This document shows, piece by piece, positions 21,201 to 35,745 of a stretch of DNA of 64,000 bases. The notes below the pieces were generated by a model, which was given only the letters and a program-made list of their open reading frames with translations, was not told where the DNA came from and made no database searches. Within the stretch, counting starts at the first letter, position 1. Each line of letters starts with the position of its first letter. The DNA lies in contig NBBA01000001.1 in assembly GCA_002794785.1 (NCBI GenBank), positions 4,154,001-4,218,000 of the forward strand, given 5' to 3'. The position numbers were made by a program, and so were the translations under genes. Origin of the DNA: Coniferiporia sulphurascens. Taxonomy: Eukaryota > Basidiomycota > Agaricomycetes > Hymenochaetales > Hymenochaetaceae.

Positions 21201-24200
21201 GCCATCCACAAGTAGTTGAATGAGCAGTGGATTTACGGAGGTGGGAGAAGGAGACTCAGCCCGTGCATCATCACCTGGCTTTCCAGCATCAAGTCCCGGG
21301 TCTGCAGCAGTCTGAAGTAACAAGTTCGGAACCTTCGCACGATGCTTCTCCGCGGAAGCCGCCGTAAAGGACACTATTGAATGCAGGAGGTGTAGTAGCT
21401 TGTTCTGTAGTTCAAGGCGGGTGGAGTGGACCAGCAGGAAAAGCTTTATGACCACCGCTGATTCCATACTTTCAATCGTTAACTGGTCTAGATTTCCACG
21501 GGAGACCATAAGCTGCAAAAGGTCAATTACGGATGAATGAATTTCAATATTCAGTCTCTGCATTGACGTCAATAAAGACGGTCTAGGCTCGCTTTGCATA
21601 AACCTGCCCCATATATTTCAGCGAACTTACATTTTAAAACGAAAAGAATGCACACGAACCGTAAAAGGATGTCCGCCAATACGGTACTGTATGTTGCACT
21701 TGATATGGAAAATCCACCTTAATTCCGGAAAATTGGTAGGTGTTCACGTTGTACAGTATCTCATGCACGTACTTTGGACTGCCCGGCTCACCAATTCTGG
21801 GCAAGATGAGCGCGCAACAAGTGTAGTCGTCGCAATCCTGCTGAAGGTATGGCCTCCGAAACGTGCAATATGCACGAGGATATCGAGAAGGTACGCAATA
21901 CGATGTTGGTCGAATGGCCTGTCGTATACGAGTCCTTGGAACTCACGCCCTCCAACCGAGATGGGGCTCTTGCTTAATCGAATAGCTGGATCAAGCAAAT
22001 CGACAAGGATTGGATCCAGGACGCTGTAGGCCGACGAATTATCATCAATGATTACCAAATGATTCTCTACAGAAAAAGAGCGTCATACCGCGGGTAAGAC
22101 TTAAGATTGCAACGCATCCAGGTTTCACCGACACGTCGCATGACGGGATCATTGCATCTCAGCGTATCAAGCACAGTAAGCATCGGAATTTTGAAATGAA
22201 TGCCTGGTTGCTGGCTGTCATCTGAAAAGGAGGAAAGTGATAGTCATATCAGTTATTCACTTCTTTGAATGTCCTGCATCTCCCGGCTAGAATCGTGGCT
22301 ACTAAATATAAAGAAGACATACCAGACAAACGCCAAAGCACACCGAAGGCATTATAAGCATCGTGCTCGTTCCGAGAACCACTCGCTACAAGGGTCTGTG
22401 CGATGATAGATTCGAGATGGCGATGTGCTGTCGCGTGCTCAAGATCCCAAATGAGCCTAACGGCTCGGACATGGTAAGGGCTCGTCTCGAGGCGCAGGTA
22501 TCCCATCAACTGCAAGCGTATAGTTTAGACATTAAATTTTCGGATTAATCAATATTGCGAACCGACTGCATCATTGAAAGTAGTCTAGGTCGGTTATCAA
22601 ACGACAGTGTAGGTTGCAGAGCAGGCGTTGTGTGTAGACGAATGGCAAGAGAAATGACTTTATCCGCTGCCAAAAATGAGCAATTCTGCAATACAATTCA
22701 CAAGGGTGAAGTAGTCAGAGTGGATGGATATAACTGGGAGAGAGATGAACTTGTACTTACCCGTAAATTAAGGGGACGCGATACACAATCCATCCATCGT
22801 TCGATATCCCAAGAAATAGTCAGAGGAGCTGCGAGAACTGCAGGAGGCGCACTGCTTAGAGCGCTGGTAAGGTTTAGGAGGAGCGATACACTTCGCACGA
22901 ATATGTGGTGTAACGCCTTCGCTCCAGTTAGTTCCCAGTCGTCGCTTTCTTCCTTATTAACTCTTGATCTCAAATTAATTTGATCGACAGACAATCCGAC
23001 ACAAGTCACAGTCAAATCTGCAAGACGTTCGAAGGACGCAATAAGTGGCACCGCTGAAGACCATCGACGTTCCTTCACTATCTCCTCTGCTCCCAGGGCC
23101 GGGTTGATCGAAGGTACCGGCGTCAGTGCGCTACCTGTCATGTCGCTGGGTACACCATAGAAAGCGCAAGCTACATCGTCGAAACTTCCACCGAACGCGA
23201 GGTCCGTGAGGTGTAAAGGACTTGCCATAGCCGCTATAGGGGTGCGCGCGGCGATCTGGTCGAGCAGTTCCATAGCCGCGCGGAAGGTTGGCATCACCAC
23301 TCGCCTTGGGTCCTTTCTTGACAGTTCCTGAAAGTTGCCTTTAGTTGATCAACATGCACATAAAATTGTATAAAAACGGTCACCTCTAATTTTTCGATTA
23401 ATGCACAGAATAAAAGTGGTAGGTGGACGTTCTGGACTTCATCATCTTCGACACGGAACGTCTTCAGCACAAATAAGAGCATGTCAATACACTATAATAA
23501 TCCATCATAAGTCACTCGTCTTGTAATAAATGGTGTTGGTCTGGTCACCTCTCTCTCCATGTCGCTATCAAGAATTTCCTTCCGGGTAGTCTGAAAGAGT
23601 TCCTTCCAAATGGCCTGCGGTTCGACGGCCTCGTATAATGTGTTTGCAGTAATTAGGATCTAAAAGAGATTAATATCACAACATGGAGATGGGCAAAGAC
23701 TGAATCCACAAACATCTTCGCCTCCGTCTGTGCTTTCATCGACAGACTTCTTTATTGACTTCAGTGCGTCGTAGATCAGAACCTCGGTCAAGGGCGCACC
23801 AATCTCCCACTTGTCCAGAAGGGAGACATATATTTTGAATGGCCGTGCGCTGGAGTATTCGGACGATGGGCGATACATTTCATCCTAAGTCAACTCAGTA
23901 CGATCTTCGGCATTACTGTGATTTAGAAACTGTGAATTACCTTCAAAGTTTCTACGAGTAAATCAAGTGCGTGCGAGCGGAAGTAATCCCTTTGTTTCTC
24001 GGCGTTCTCATCCGGTCCGAGAAGCCACGAGAATAGGCGACGATTAAGAGAGAGATCTCGCCGAAGGACAACGCCGGTCGCAGCACGCATTAGGAGTGTA
24101 CGGTCACAGGGTGGTGCATGCGTCAGCGCGACGCTCTCTGCACGAAGTGTCTGTAGGAGAAGGTCGAGTGCACCACGTTGCACAAGCAGATTGTCGTCTT

Positions 24201-25287
24201 CGAGCGCCGCGGCAAATGCGCGCACCATGAGACCGATGTCACGCCCAACTACGGGCGTAATGTCTAAAGCGGAAAATATGAGACGAGTTGAAGAAAGAAA
24301 AGTGTATAAACTGACCCTCGCTGGCATCCAACCGCGGCAGACGTCGAGAAAGGTAGTTAAGACAATATGCACGCGGGACCTGTGTCGTCAACATCACTAG
24401 CCAGACATTCTGAAGGAAGAAAGCCGGCGAAACCGTATCCGAAAGGCGGTCGAGAAGTGTCGTGACCTGCGGAGAAGAGCGTAAGCTGAACAATTCAAGT
24501 ACGCTTAACCAAATGACCCACCTTATCGAAAAAGTCACTCGTTTCTTCTTCCAGGCCAGGGAGCAGTGCAAGTATGAATGCGCGCGTAACTGGCCGCAGA
24601 TCTCCCTGGAGTGGAAGATAATATTTCTCGAACAAACCAAGCACGGTCGGCTTGACGGAGGTTGAAGCGTACTCGAAGAACGGGAAAAGGCCAGATGACC
24701 AGAGCGGAAGGTCTCTCTTTAGTCCGTCAGGCTGGCAAGGGCCGTCAACAGCACGTCAGACAAGTTAATTGAACCTTCAACATACACCGAGTACAGCGAG
24801 GATGTGCGAATATACATCGAGCGCACGCTGGTGCACGCCCGAAGGTAGCGCAGGAATCAGACATTGCGATAGCCTCTTCGACACGATCAATTTGCGTGGG
24901 ACCTCCTTAAACTGAGTGTACGACTGTAAAGTCTATATCCCGCGAGTTAAGCTTATTGATTTGAGTTGAGTAATACGCCGCGTACCTTGAGCAGCTGTTT
25001 AAGAAACGCAATGAAGTCTGGCCACTCGTGCATAGTCTCGAAAGTTGCGAGGCACTTCTCGACCTGTTGCGCGTACTTCTTGTATTTCGGGTCATTCTGA
25101 ATAGTCGCGTCCAGCGCAGCTAATACATTTCGGTTTGATCATAGAGTTGTAAGGAACAAGTATATCAAAGGGTATGCGCATACGTACCCTGCTCGCGCAG
25201 CTTCGCAGCCACGGATATTGGTCCCTTCGAATTCCCGCTTCCGCGCGCACCTTCTCCTCCTAGGTCGCCTTTATCTGAAGACGACAT
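18240..25287 (-). CDS. DOP1: DOP1 (Dopey) membrane-trafficking protein
   Basis: DOP1 works with the flippase-associated protein MON2 at Golgi and endosomes. The start at 25287 gives MSSSDKGDLGGEGARGSGNS and, across the first introns, the signature KYKKYAQQVEKCLATFETMH then EWPDFIAFLKQLLK. The Dopey N-terminal domain continues with LPSGVHQRALDVYSHI-like, KRDLPLWSSGLFPFFEYAST and SVKPTVLGLFEKYYLPLQGD. Long helical-repeat exons follow (for example 20766-21599) and the C-terminal region contains LPAVQEKLVDILRSGSVPVV and LSPHNLSSFWPVILAEL. The end at 18240 reads DAVEQGLVEDIFDGR. The gene spans 7 kb with many introns and would encode roughly 1,800 residues, normal for the family. Exon boundaries in the middle were not all resolved. 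It is head-to-head with the small gene at 25487. Confidence 0.92.
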
Positions 25288-25486
25288 GGCTTGGATATAT
25301 AGTTATAGGCGTTTTATCCGTTAACCATGGGTCGCTTGCGGTTGAGAGCAATTGGAGTCCGCCAGAATTGCTGAGCATCCCACGTGTCGGCCGCGTACGA
25401 CGTGACCGCGCGCGGCTGCCTTGGGTCTTGGCATCCGAACCGAACTACGCTCAGCGTTGTCTGCACCGCAACCGCAGTTCCGCACG
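25288..25486. promoter_or_regulatory. Short divergent promoter, DOP1 / small membrane protein
   Basis: Only 199 bp separate the two start codons. The sequence includes GC-rich stretches and an AT run (ggatatatagttatagg) next to the DOP1 ATG, too close to act as its TATA box. Confidence 0.55.
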
Positions 25487-25782
25487 ATGAGCAGCCCGAA
25501 AGACAGACTGAAGAAAAGCATTGAAGCGAACTTGACTCCGGAACTGGAACGTAGGCCGCCCGGCCAGCGCACCTTCCTGCAGTCGTGGCTGAGTTCGTCC
25601 ACTGTCTCTCATTTCTTAAACTCAATTACTCAATTGTTTCATTACTAGCTATACCGCGCCGGACGCGTCTTTTTCTTTCCTGCACTATTTTTGGCACGGC
25701 GCTCGTCGGATTGTGGGTTTCGGACAGGCTCGAGGACAAAATGCCGGCCTCAAAGCCTGCCAGCACTTCTCCAAAACACTAG
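25487..25782 (+). CDS. Small single-pass membrane protein (hypothetical)
   Basis: The first exon reads MSSPKDRLKKSIEANLTPEL and continues ERRPPGQRTFLQSW. A short intron ending at TTACTAG (25651) leads to a second exon in the frame PRRTRLFLSCTIFGTALVGL followed by WVSDRLEDK and a Pro/Ser-rich end. One hydrophobic segment (LFLSCTIFGTALVGLWV) is flanked by basic residues on one side and acidic on the other, which looks like a small inner-membrane or ER protein of about 80 residues. The donor is not ideal, so the splice joint is tentative. I do not recognise the family. Confidence 0.5.
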
Positions 25783-25967
25783 GACCTCAAACAACTATGG
25801 TGTACGTGTCCAAGGTCTAATTCAATTAAAAGACTGTGTAAACTTATGAAAGCATACACAATATCGATAGAGATACACAGTCACTGTGTGCATTATACAA
25901 TGTCCGGTGAATGAATGGCTGAGGTATACATGTATGTGTGTTGGGGGCAAAGTTCTTGTTTCGGTCA

Positions 25968-27155
25968 TTAATGGTCCTCGATTCCTCCATATGCATCTTC
26001 TTCTACATGGGCTGCGCGCATTGCGCTACCTACATCTCTGTTCTTCCCGTCCAGTGGCAGCCGTGGATACTCATATGAAGAATTCTCGGTCGTACTGAAG
26101 ATTACTGGAGGCTGGGACGGATTTGCCTGAGGTGGTGGTGATGGAATAATCGAATAATTGCTCCCGTCGCGAAAGGGATTAGAATTCCTGTCTGCACTAA
26201 AAGTCGACCCCGTTCTGTTAGCTGGCTCTGTGGCGATGGCAGCTGTATTTGTGCTTGGGATGCGGCGCAAAGGGAATGGTGAAACCGGTGGGAGCGGGAA
26301 GCACAGATCTCCCTTCTCACTTTCCCCAATGTGCAATCCGCTTTTGTCCTTCTCAATGACGTCGTCGCTGTCCCCTCCAAATCGCCAGCTACCACGCTTC
26401 CAGTCCGGAACAAGCAGCTCTTCTCCGTGATTTCGCACGCGACGTACGGCATTCCACAGGGTGTCGTGGAAGATGAAGCCAATCACAAGCAAAATAATGC
26501 CCGCAAGCGCAAGCACGCCAATACCAATAATCTTCCACGAGTTCATGCTCGGTCCTGATGAGCTTGAGGCTGAATGCGAATTCGCATCTACGTTTGGACT
26601 GGGGCTGCTGGTGGTAGTCGCACCCTCATCCGTCTGTGTGGTAGATTGTGGGGCCGTGTTCGAAGTGGAAGTTGTCAAGCTGGTCGTCTCTGATGATTTC
26701 TTGCCCGGTCCCTTAGTTGTCGTATTCGCGGGAGATAACGCCGTCATTGCTTGATTACTGGCAGTGTTCAATCCTAAGCCTGCCACCGTGGACGTACCCG
26801 TCCTGCTCATCTCACCCAATCCAGGCATGACCCCTTCGTCACCATCACCATCACCGTCACCATTGTCATTGCCATCGTCACCGTCATCACCGTCATCTCC
26901 AATGAGTCCGAATGGATCGAGCGCATAGCTGTTCCCTGTATGCAGTAGCTCTCCTGGGTCCAAGTCTCGTCTCACCAGAACATACGTTGAAGACGCTATA
27001 AGCGTTGGCGTCGTGGATACGGATGGCGGGGCGATATCCGGCTTATATGGTAATTGCAGAGACCCAAAGGATGGTACGGTACTGGCGAAGACAAGCTGGA
27101 CTGCCACGAGGAAGGACGGAAGAATCCCAGAGTTGAAACGAAGCACTTTGACCAT
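25968..27155 (-). CDS. Secreted/cell-surface-type single-pass membrane protein with Asp-Gly repeat
   Basis: This is one uninterrupted 395-residue frame starting at ATG 27155. An N-terminal hydrophobic segment (residues about 10-28, ILPSFLVAVQLVFASTVPSF) is a likely signal peptide. Residues 86-108 are an almost pure Asp/Gly/Asn repeat. Residues about 112-205 are Ser/Thr-rich, suited to O-mannosylation. A single transmembrane helix follows (209-229, IIGIGVLALAGIILLVIGFI). The cytoplasmic part is rich in Pro and Ser and contains a YEYPRLPLDG stretch. The layout resembles fungal wall-sensor or mid2-like single-pass proteins, but the ectodomain has no Cys-rich WSC module. No family is assigned. 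A TATA-like ctataaaa on the minus strand near 27474-27481 is 320 bp upstream, which would imply a long leader. Confidence 0.75.
   Translation of the reverse strand: MVKVLRFNSGILPSFLVAVQLVFASTVPSFGSLQLPYKPDIAPPSVSTTPTLIASSTYVLVRRDLDPGELLHTGNSYALDPFGLIGDDGDDGDDGNDNGDGDGDGDEGVMPGLGEMSRTGTSTVAGLGLNTASNQAMTALSPANTTTKGPGKKSSETTSLTTSTSNTAPQSTTQTDEGATTTSSPSPNVDANSHSASSSSGPSMNSWKIIGIGVLALAGIILLVIGFIFHDTLWNAVRRVRNHGEELLVPDWKRGSWRFGGDSDDVIEKDKSGLHIGESEKGDLCFPLPPVSPFPLRRIPSTNTAAIATEPANRTGSTFSADRNSNPFRDGSNYSIIPSPPPQANPSQPPVIFSTTENSSYEYPRLPLDGKNRDVGSAMRAAHVEEDAYGGIEDH
26832..26900 (-). repeat. Coding minisatellite for Asp/Gly repeat
   Basis: This stretch inside the membrane-protein gene is a degenerate 3/6-bp repeat (units of the kind GAT/GAC-GGT on the coding strand) that encodes residues 86-108. 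Such tracts can expand or contract between strains. Confidence 0.7.
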
Positions 27156-28376
27156 GAGAAGCTATGAAAGAATATAGCAGCTGTGGGAGACTAGATATCC
27201 ACAGGAAATAAGGAACAGGAGGTATTATTTACAGTGTCCAGTGATAAGGGTTTGAAAGGAGCGTGGCGGGACGGAAATCGAGGGAGATCAAGTGGCAAGT
27301 CTTTACGAAAGAACCTGACGGTAACGTGATTCCAATGGAGACGCGACGCGTCAGTCACGTGCAACTCTGTCAGCCGAATCGAAACCTCAAGCTCGTCGAC
27401 TCCGACCCAGTACATATATCCGTTCAAAAAGTCAGATTGCTGGGTCTAGCTTTTAGAGCCAAGTAAGCAGCTCTTTTTATAGAATGGTCCAGACAAAACA
27501 CACATGCATACATCATGCTATGACCAACTGCAATAAATGCTCTGCGAGGATATTAAGGTAAATCTTTATGGTGATGGTTCTGGAGAGGTGACTATCGTCT
27601 TCTTTACTACTTCTGCCTTAGCAAACGTAAGACTTTTGCGTAGTGCTCATCAGTGCTGGCAGGAAAGCCTTGTAGCGACAGATCGTGTTTTGGATAGCTA
27701 ATGTCCTGGTGTATTCGTGGCAAGGGTGCGCGGAAAATTTCTTGCGAACTTGTGATCAGGACCGGGACTCCTTTAGTAACAGCGCACATAAAGGTCATAA
27801 GTTTTCCGTGCTGATTTTTGAGGAACAGAGTGCACAAGCCTGAGCGAAAGCCACGCGAGTTGGCGATGAGCGCGTACATATAATTGACGGAAATATTAAT
27901 CGACCATTTTATGTCGCTCTTACCAAAATTAGCAAAGTACTAGTGTGACAGTGTCTAGGTCTGACATTGTAACCTGGGTGCTACTCAGTGCTGCCACATC
28001 ACAAATGGCTGACAGCATCGTTTTTGACAATATTGTATCTTGACGGGGAGCCCTAAGTTCTTCCAAGGAAGACCTGTCAAACTACTGGTACTGAGGCCGC
28101 CTGAGCCAGAAAGCTACTTGAAATGTGTAGAACCGAATCACGGTGGAATCCACTTCAGAGAATGTGTCTACAAATCGGAAGAGGAAAGCTTGATGGAAAG
28201 GTTAGTAAAAGCGGATCCAATGCCGAAAGGGAGTCCGCCGGCAACCCCGCAACACATACCAGAAGAGGAAATGCAATTTCCCTAGGTGGAAAGCCAATCT
28301 ATTTTCGCCTCCGCTCCGTCTTTTCGTTTCCAGCACACCCTTGAAAGCACCCAGTCCGGAGCAGGAGGCACCCACC
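27156..28376. other. Intergenic region with one unassigned small frame
   Basis: These 1.2 kb separate two divergent genes. The only ATG-started frame of note is 27607-27879 (-), listed separately. The 3' part (28285-28376) is the leader of the EF-hand gene. Confidence 0.45.
27607..27879 (-). CDS. Hypothetical 90-residue frame
   Basis: A true ATG at 27879 opens MYALIANSRGFRSGLCTLFL and continues through VPVLITSSQEIFRAPLP to a stop at 27607. Composition looks protein-like, but I recognise no family and found no neighbouring exons. Chance cannot be excluded. Confidence 0.2.
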   Translation of the reverse strand: MYALIANSRGFRSGLCTLFLKNQHGKLMTFMCAVTKGVPVLITSSQEIFRAPLPRIHQDISYPKHDLSLQGFPASTDEHYAKVLRLLRQK

Positions 28377-29636
28377 ATGCGCAACCCGCTCGCCCTCCTC
28401 CACGCGCTGCTTTTGTTCAAGCTCGTTCTCGCACATGGCGACCACGGGAAAGACGAGTCCGCTGCCGGCGGCGAGATGGCAGACTACGCCCTTCGACACG
28501 TACGCTCTTCCCTGGATGATGCACACGCTGACTTGACACCGGAGATGCTCACAAACTTCTTTGCAGATGGCGACGGAGCACCACATGTACGAGCACTGCC
28601 TTTTGGGATCGTCCTGAAGCTAACGACGTTCATATATTAATAGAGACACCTTCGACCCTATGAGCTTCTTCCACCTCCACGACCTCAATAGGTGAGCTTC
28701 CTCAAGACCAGTTATCAAGTTTAGACTGACACGTGGGGTAGCAACGGTGTGCTTGACCGCGACGAGATTGAGGCAATTTACGGCGTGCATCACCCCTACT
28801 CGCAAAAGAAGTCCAAGGACGAGCAGGCGCATCAGGAGAAAGCCGACCACATCGTCAATGTCGTCCTCGGCATTATGGACAAGAACAAGGACGGCAAGAT
28901 CTCGCTGGAAGAGTTTGTCGCGTCGGGTGTGCACGCGTTGCCGAGCTTTGAGGGTCTGGGTGCTGAGGGTCACCACTACGACGTAGAGAGTGGTACGTCC
29001 GCTCTGTCTCCACGCAGTGCTCCTTATTGATACGCCTCACGCAGAATTCTTCCTCCACCACGAGGGTAGGTACACCATATAGAGAGTACACACGAAGCCA
29101 GACTAACACTAAACAGAGCAATTCCACTCAACGCCCGAAACGCAGACGGACGAGGCGTACAACCATCCAGAGGACATCGAGCATTTCGCCGCACACGGGG
29201 ACATTGAGCGACAAGAGATCCTCAAGGAAGCCGAATATCAGGGCATCTCTGTCGAAGAGGCGTTGGCTGCCCATGATGAGGCTGAGGCCCCAGCAAAAGC
29301 GGAGGATCCACCGCGACCAAAGATCACGCGTCAGCCACCGCCCGAAAAGATCGACCCCTCCGTTCGCTTTGAGAATGCTCAGCAGGAAAGTCAAGAGCAC
29401 GGTGAGTGGGGTGCAGGCGACAAGGGATACAAAGTGCCGAAGACGCCGGGTGAGAGGATGAGGTACGTCTATCTCCCTCACATGTCATAATATGGCTCGC
29501 CCCTGATCCGCATTATTTGTGCTGTCCAGGAAAAACGTGCCCTACAAGGTAATGATGAGCTCTAGTAGGCCATTAACTTCGAACGCTGACTCTGACACCA
29601 CAGTACAAATTCCGTCGCAACTGGGGGGATTTCTGA
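28377..29636 (+). CDS. Secretory EF-hand protein, nucleobindin/Ssp120-like
   Basis: This is a calcium-binding protein of the early secretory pathway, similar to yeast Ssp120 and animal nucleobindins. MRNPLALLHALLLFKLVLAH is a signal peptide and is followed by a His/Asp-rich start. Splicing out about 28499-28565 gives YALRHMATEHHIDTFD across a 20-nt exon. EF-hand 1 is FFHLHDLNSNGVLDRDEIE and EF-hand 2 is MDKNKDGKISLEEFVASG, both with good Asp/Asn/Glu ligands. An acidic, His-containing C-terminal part follows (ERQEILKEAEYQGISVEEAL). The last intron at about 29551-29603 joins RKNVPYK to YKFRRNWGDF, stop 29634-29636. No ER-retention HDEL/KDEL is present. Confidence 0.85.
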
Positions 29637-30109
29637 GCCGGATTACTTATTCTTTGTATTGTTTTGCTCGCATGCGGGCGACTCCTAACATGTTATATAC
29701 TATCTGGATTTTTATTGGGTTCCGCATAATAGCCTCTAAGAAGCCTGCCTGGATCCGTATGACGTCCGGCTTCGTGCATTTTCCTGCTTTCTAAAGAGGC
29801 AGAAGTTCTCCTGAAACGAGGTCCGACAACGCCGTGATCTCGTGTGAAACTTTGCCAAATGAACACTAGAATATAACACCAAGGGTATATACAAGGTATA
29901 CAGGCCAGCTAAATTACGATGCAACAGCGACCTGAAGAGCCAGTACAGAAATGGATGGAACACAATGTAGAATGTAAGTTGCTCATAAATGAACTGGTAA
30001 TTTATGGGAACGTTTGAGAAAGAGATACTGGCACCCCAAAAATACCATAAAAAAGAGAAAGATTCGTGTCGTCATGAAAAGTGGAGCCCGAAAAGAGTGA
30101 AAGCAACGT
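29637..30109. other. Convergent intergenic region, EF-hand / GH5
   Basis: 3' ends of a plus-strand and a minus-strand gene meet here. The 473 bp are A+T-rich and I see no gene. Confidence 0.5.
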
Positions 30110-31577
<1,468 letters not shown>

Positions 31578-33273
31578 AGATGGATAACCAAGGAGGGGCT
31601 AAAAGTTGGGGGGACGTAGAGATGGCGACTTTTTCAAACACACTGCTTTTATAGATGCACCGGCGACCCAGAGGGGAAAAGTCCTGTACACCCGCTCCGG
31701 AGCTGCGCGGCTGGGAGGGCAGGGCGGGAGGCAGCCTCCTTTGAAGCATCCGAAAATAGCGGCATGCGGCACGCTAGCGAACGGCCTGCAGGAAAGCCCC
31801 AAAGGTAATAAACCAAGAGAAATGGAACACATGTCGGGCAAGGTGCCATACAGCTTGCTTTGAGCCAGTGCTCGTCAAATCGGAGCATGAACTGGCCACG
31901 GCACACCATTGATTTGCAAACTTCATCTGCTAAATGGATCAAGTTGAGAGCCCCGAAATAGGTCGGCACGAAAAGTCCATCAAGAACGCACGAAAAAAGG
32001 TCCCCCAAAGCCCACCATCTGCCGTCTTTTCGCATCCTATTCATCACGGTGGCTGCATAAAGGTGAATAATGACCTCGCGGGTGACTTGCGGATGGAGCA
32101 TACTTCCGAATTAGGGAAAGTGTGGCGCGCCTTTTCGGTTCTTCAAGTTAGAACTCAGGTTGGGCGCGCCGTCTCTGTGTACCTGGTCACTTGCTTCTTC
32201 TCTGCATACTCTCATTTTCGTTGTTGTCCCCCCTCCAAGGCATTTGAAAAGAATCAGCCCCATCTATAGAAGGCCGACATCTCCCCGAGTACATGGGGTG
32301 TAATAATAGTAACAAGAGAGCATACGGAGGGCCCCTATTTCTTCAACTTGGATACTGCGTGCTTCACGTAATTTGGTACGCATTAATTGCTTCCGGGTCC
32401 ACCGGTGCTGAGCTAGGACAAATGGTATGGAACTCCTCTCGAATAGTGGCTCCCTTCACCGGGAAATTAGGAGCCGGGCATATGACACCCCTACGGTATT
32501 CCATTACTAACGTTCTTTAAATATAACTGGCTTCCCAGCAGCCGAATATGGCACACACGATTCGTGTGTATTAATACGTATGAGGCTCTTTGGTGGATGC
32601 CAATAATAGCGGTCCCCGTGCAGTGTACCGTTTACTTTCCGAGGGTTGACTCGGAGACTGAGTTAGCCTCGGTTACGGTCCTCGGAAAGTACATACACAT
32701 GGGAATTTCAACCTCCCAAAACGTCAACCTTTGTAAATCACCGTGTAATCCGTTTCGATCCTCTATGCTTTGGCTATCAGGGTACATTCATACCTTTTGA
32801 TACTTAGAATTTTCTTGGGGGGGCACAGACTCGGAGCAAACAGTGCATATGACTTCAACTTGAAGATTATTCGAGCGACTGTCGATCAATGATCGACACC
32901 ACTACGTTCATAAACCTCAGTAATCAATTGGCCTGACCAATAAGCCCTGTGAAGTATCCTACCTTAAAATATGGAACAGGTTTCAGGAGTATGATATGCA
33001 TACGCTTCAGGTAAGTCAGACTCGGGATTTGTTCAAAATATTAAGGCAACTTCGCTACATGTTAGTTTTAGAGAAGTCCGGTTGTCTAATGAACGTCATT
33101 AAATCGATACGAGATTTAGAAGAGAAGAATCGTTGAAAGGCCGTGCATCATCGGATTAGCGAATTGTCTGTACGCAAAAGGTGCAAGTCCGAAAGAAATG
33201 GCTGTAGTCTCGAAGACCGATGAGAACGAGGAAAGCCGATACTCTTAAAGGTACATGTAAATAAAGATATTTT
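31578..33273. other. Spacer between the tandem GH5 genes
   Basis: These 1.7 kb hold the promoter of copy 1 and the 3' region of copy 2. A 150-codon minus-strand frame (31649-32101) overlaps the TATA box of copy 1 and has no recognisable motif, so I do not annotate it. The rest (32270-33250) is A+T-rich without genes. Confidence 0.5.
31647..31654 (-). promoter_or_regulatory. TATA box of GH5 copy 1
   Basis: CTATAAAA on the minus strand lies 70 bp upstream of the ATG at 31577, a usual distance for a fungal core promoter. Confidence 0.55.
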
Positions 33274-34739
<1,466 letters not shown>

Positions 34740-35745
34740 GTTCAACTAGCGGTCTTGTCAAAGAAGGAGGCGAGGTGGGCTCAAATACTATGGGGCGCCA
34801 TCGGCAGAGGTCGCTGTTCGCTAGCGCAGGAGGTCCTTCCGTGCTATACTTCTCTTCCAAGCGGGCCCGCTTTCCGACTTCGGTTCTCCGTGAGTGGGGC
34901 CAGTTTCGGACCAAGCCCTTCGGTTGGCTAGGCGGTGAAAAGAACGAATTATTTGTAAATGCTAAGTCCCGACCGTGCGCTCCAATCACTAATATTGCAT
35001 GGTTTTACGCTCATAGAGACGTAAAAAAATCCTCAAGGTGTATGAAAGATGCAGTGGAAATATGTTTTCACCGCTCGGTGATCATGGAGTTAGAAGAAAG
35101 CATATGTGCGGAATCTGCGGACACGATTTCGGCGGTCGCGCTAAGCCGCCTGATAACCACGTGCGTATCACGTGTGTGCCAAATCTTGGAATTCAAGATT
35201 CAAGAAAGTTGATGAAGTTGAACTTAGAACTTCGAAGACCTCGCGCGATCTTCGCCTGAGTGGAACTTATTCGAATCAGCTAACCAAAGGACGACTATGT
35301 GAACCTGCGAAATTTATTTGACATTAGACGGTAAGAGAAATATATGGAAAGATAATTCCGAATTTGGCTGCATTAAGTCTGGTGCGACTTATTTCCATTA
35401 AATTTACCATTCAGCCATATACTTATTGAGAGCCTAGCCGGCTGTCCTAGGCTGAATATGACATCTTTCAAGCCCACAAAACGCAAGGTTTAGATCCAGC
35501 TTTAACATAAGAAGATCTGAAGAGATAGGTATCAATATGAACGCAATTCCTCGAGCTGGTTGCTACAAAGCCGCTACATCCGCCTTTGTTCTGGCCACCC
35601 TCAGTCGCCTTGAAAAATAGGTCTCATGTCCAAGTCGACACCGGTGGCGACATGGGCTTGAAAAGTAATCCGAGGTTCTTCTTTTATACAAGTCGATAGC
35701 AATACACTGCAATATCCGACAGGAACATAATAATACAGGGAACTA
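34740..35745. other. Intergenic region upstream of GH5 copy 2
   Basis: The 1.0 kb includes the copy 2 promoter (a weak TATA-like tatag near 34845, minus strand) and the 3' UTR of prefoldin 1. Long plus-strand frames here run antisense into the glucanase exon and are not supported as genes. Confidence 0.45.

Noticed and set aside
31649..32101. 150-codon ATG-started minus-strand frame between the GH5 genes
   Set aside because: It overlaps the TATA box of GH5 copy 1, has no known motif, and frames of this length arise by chance in 64 kb.
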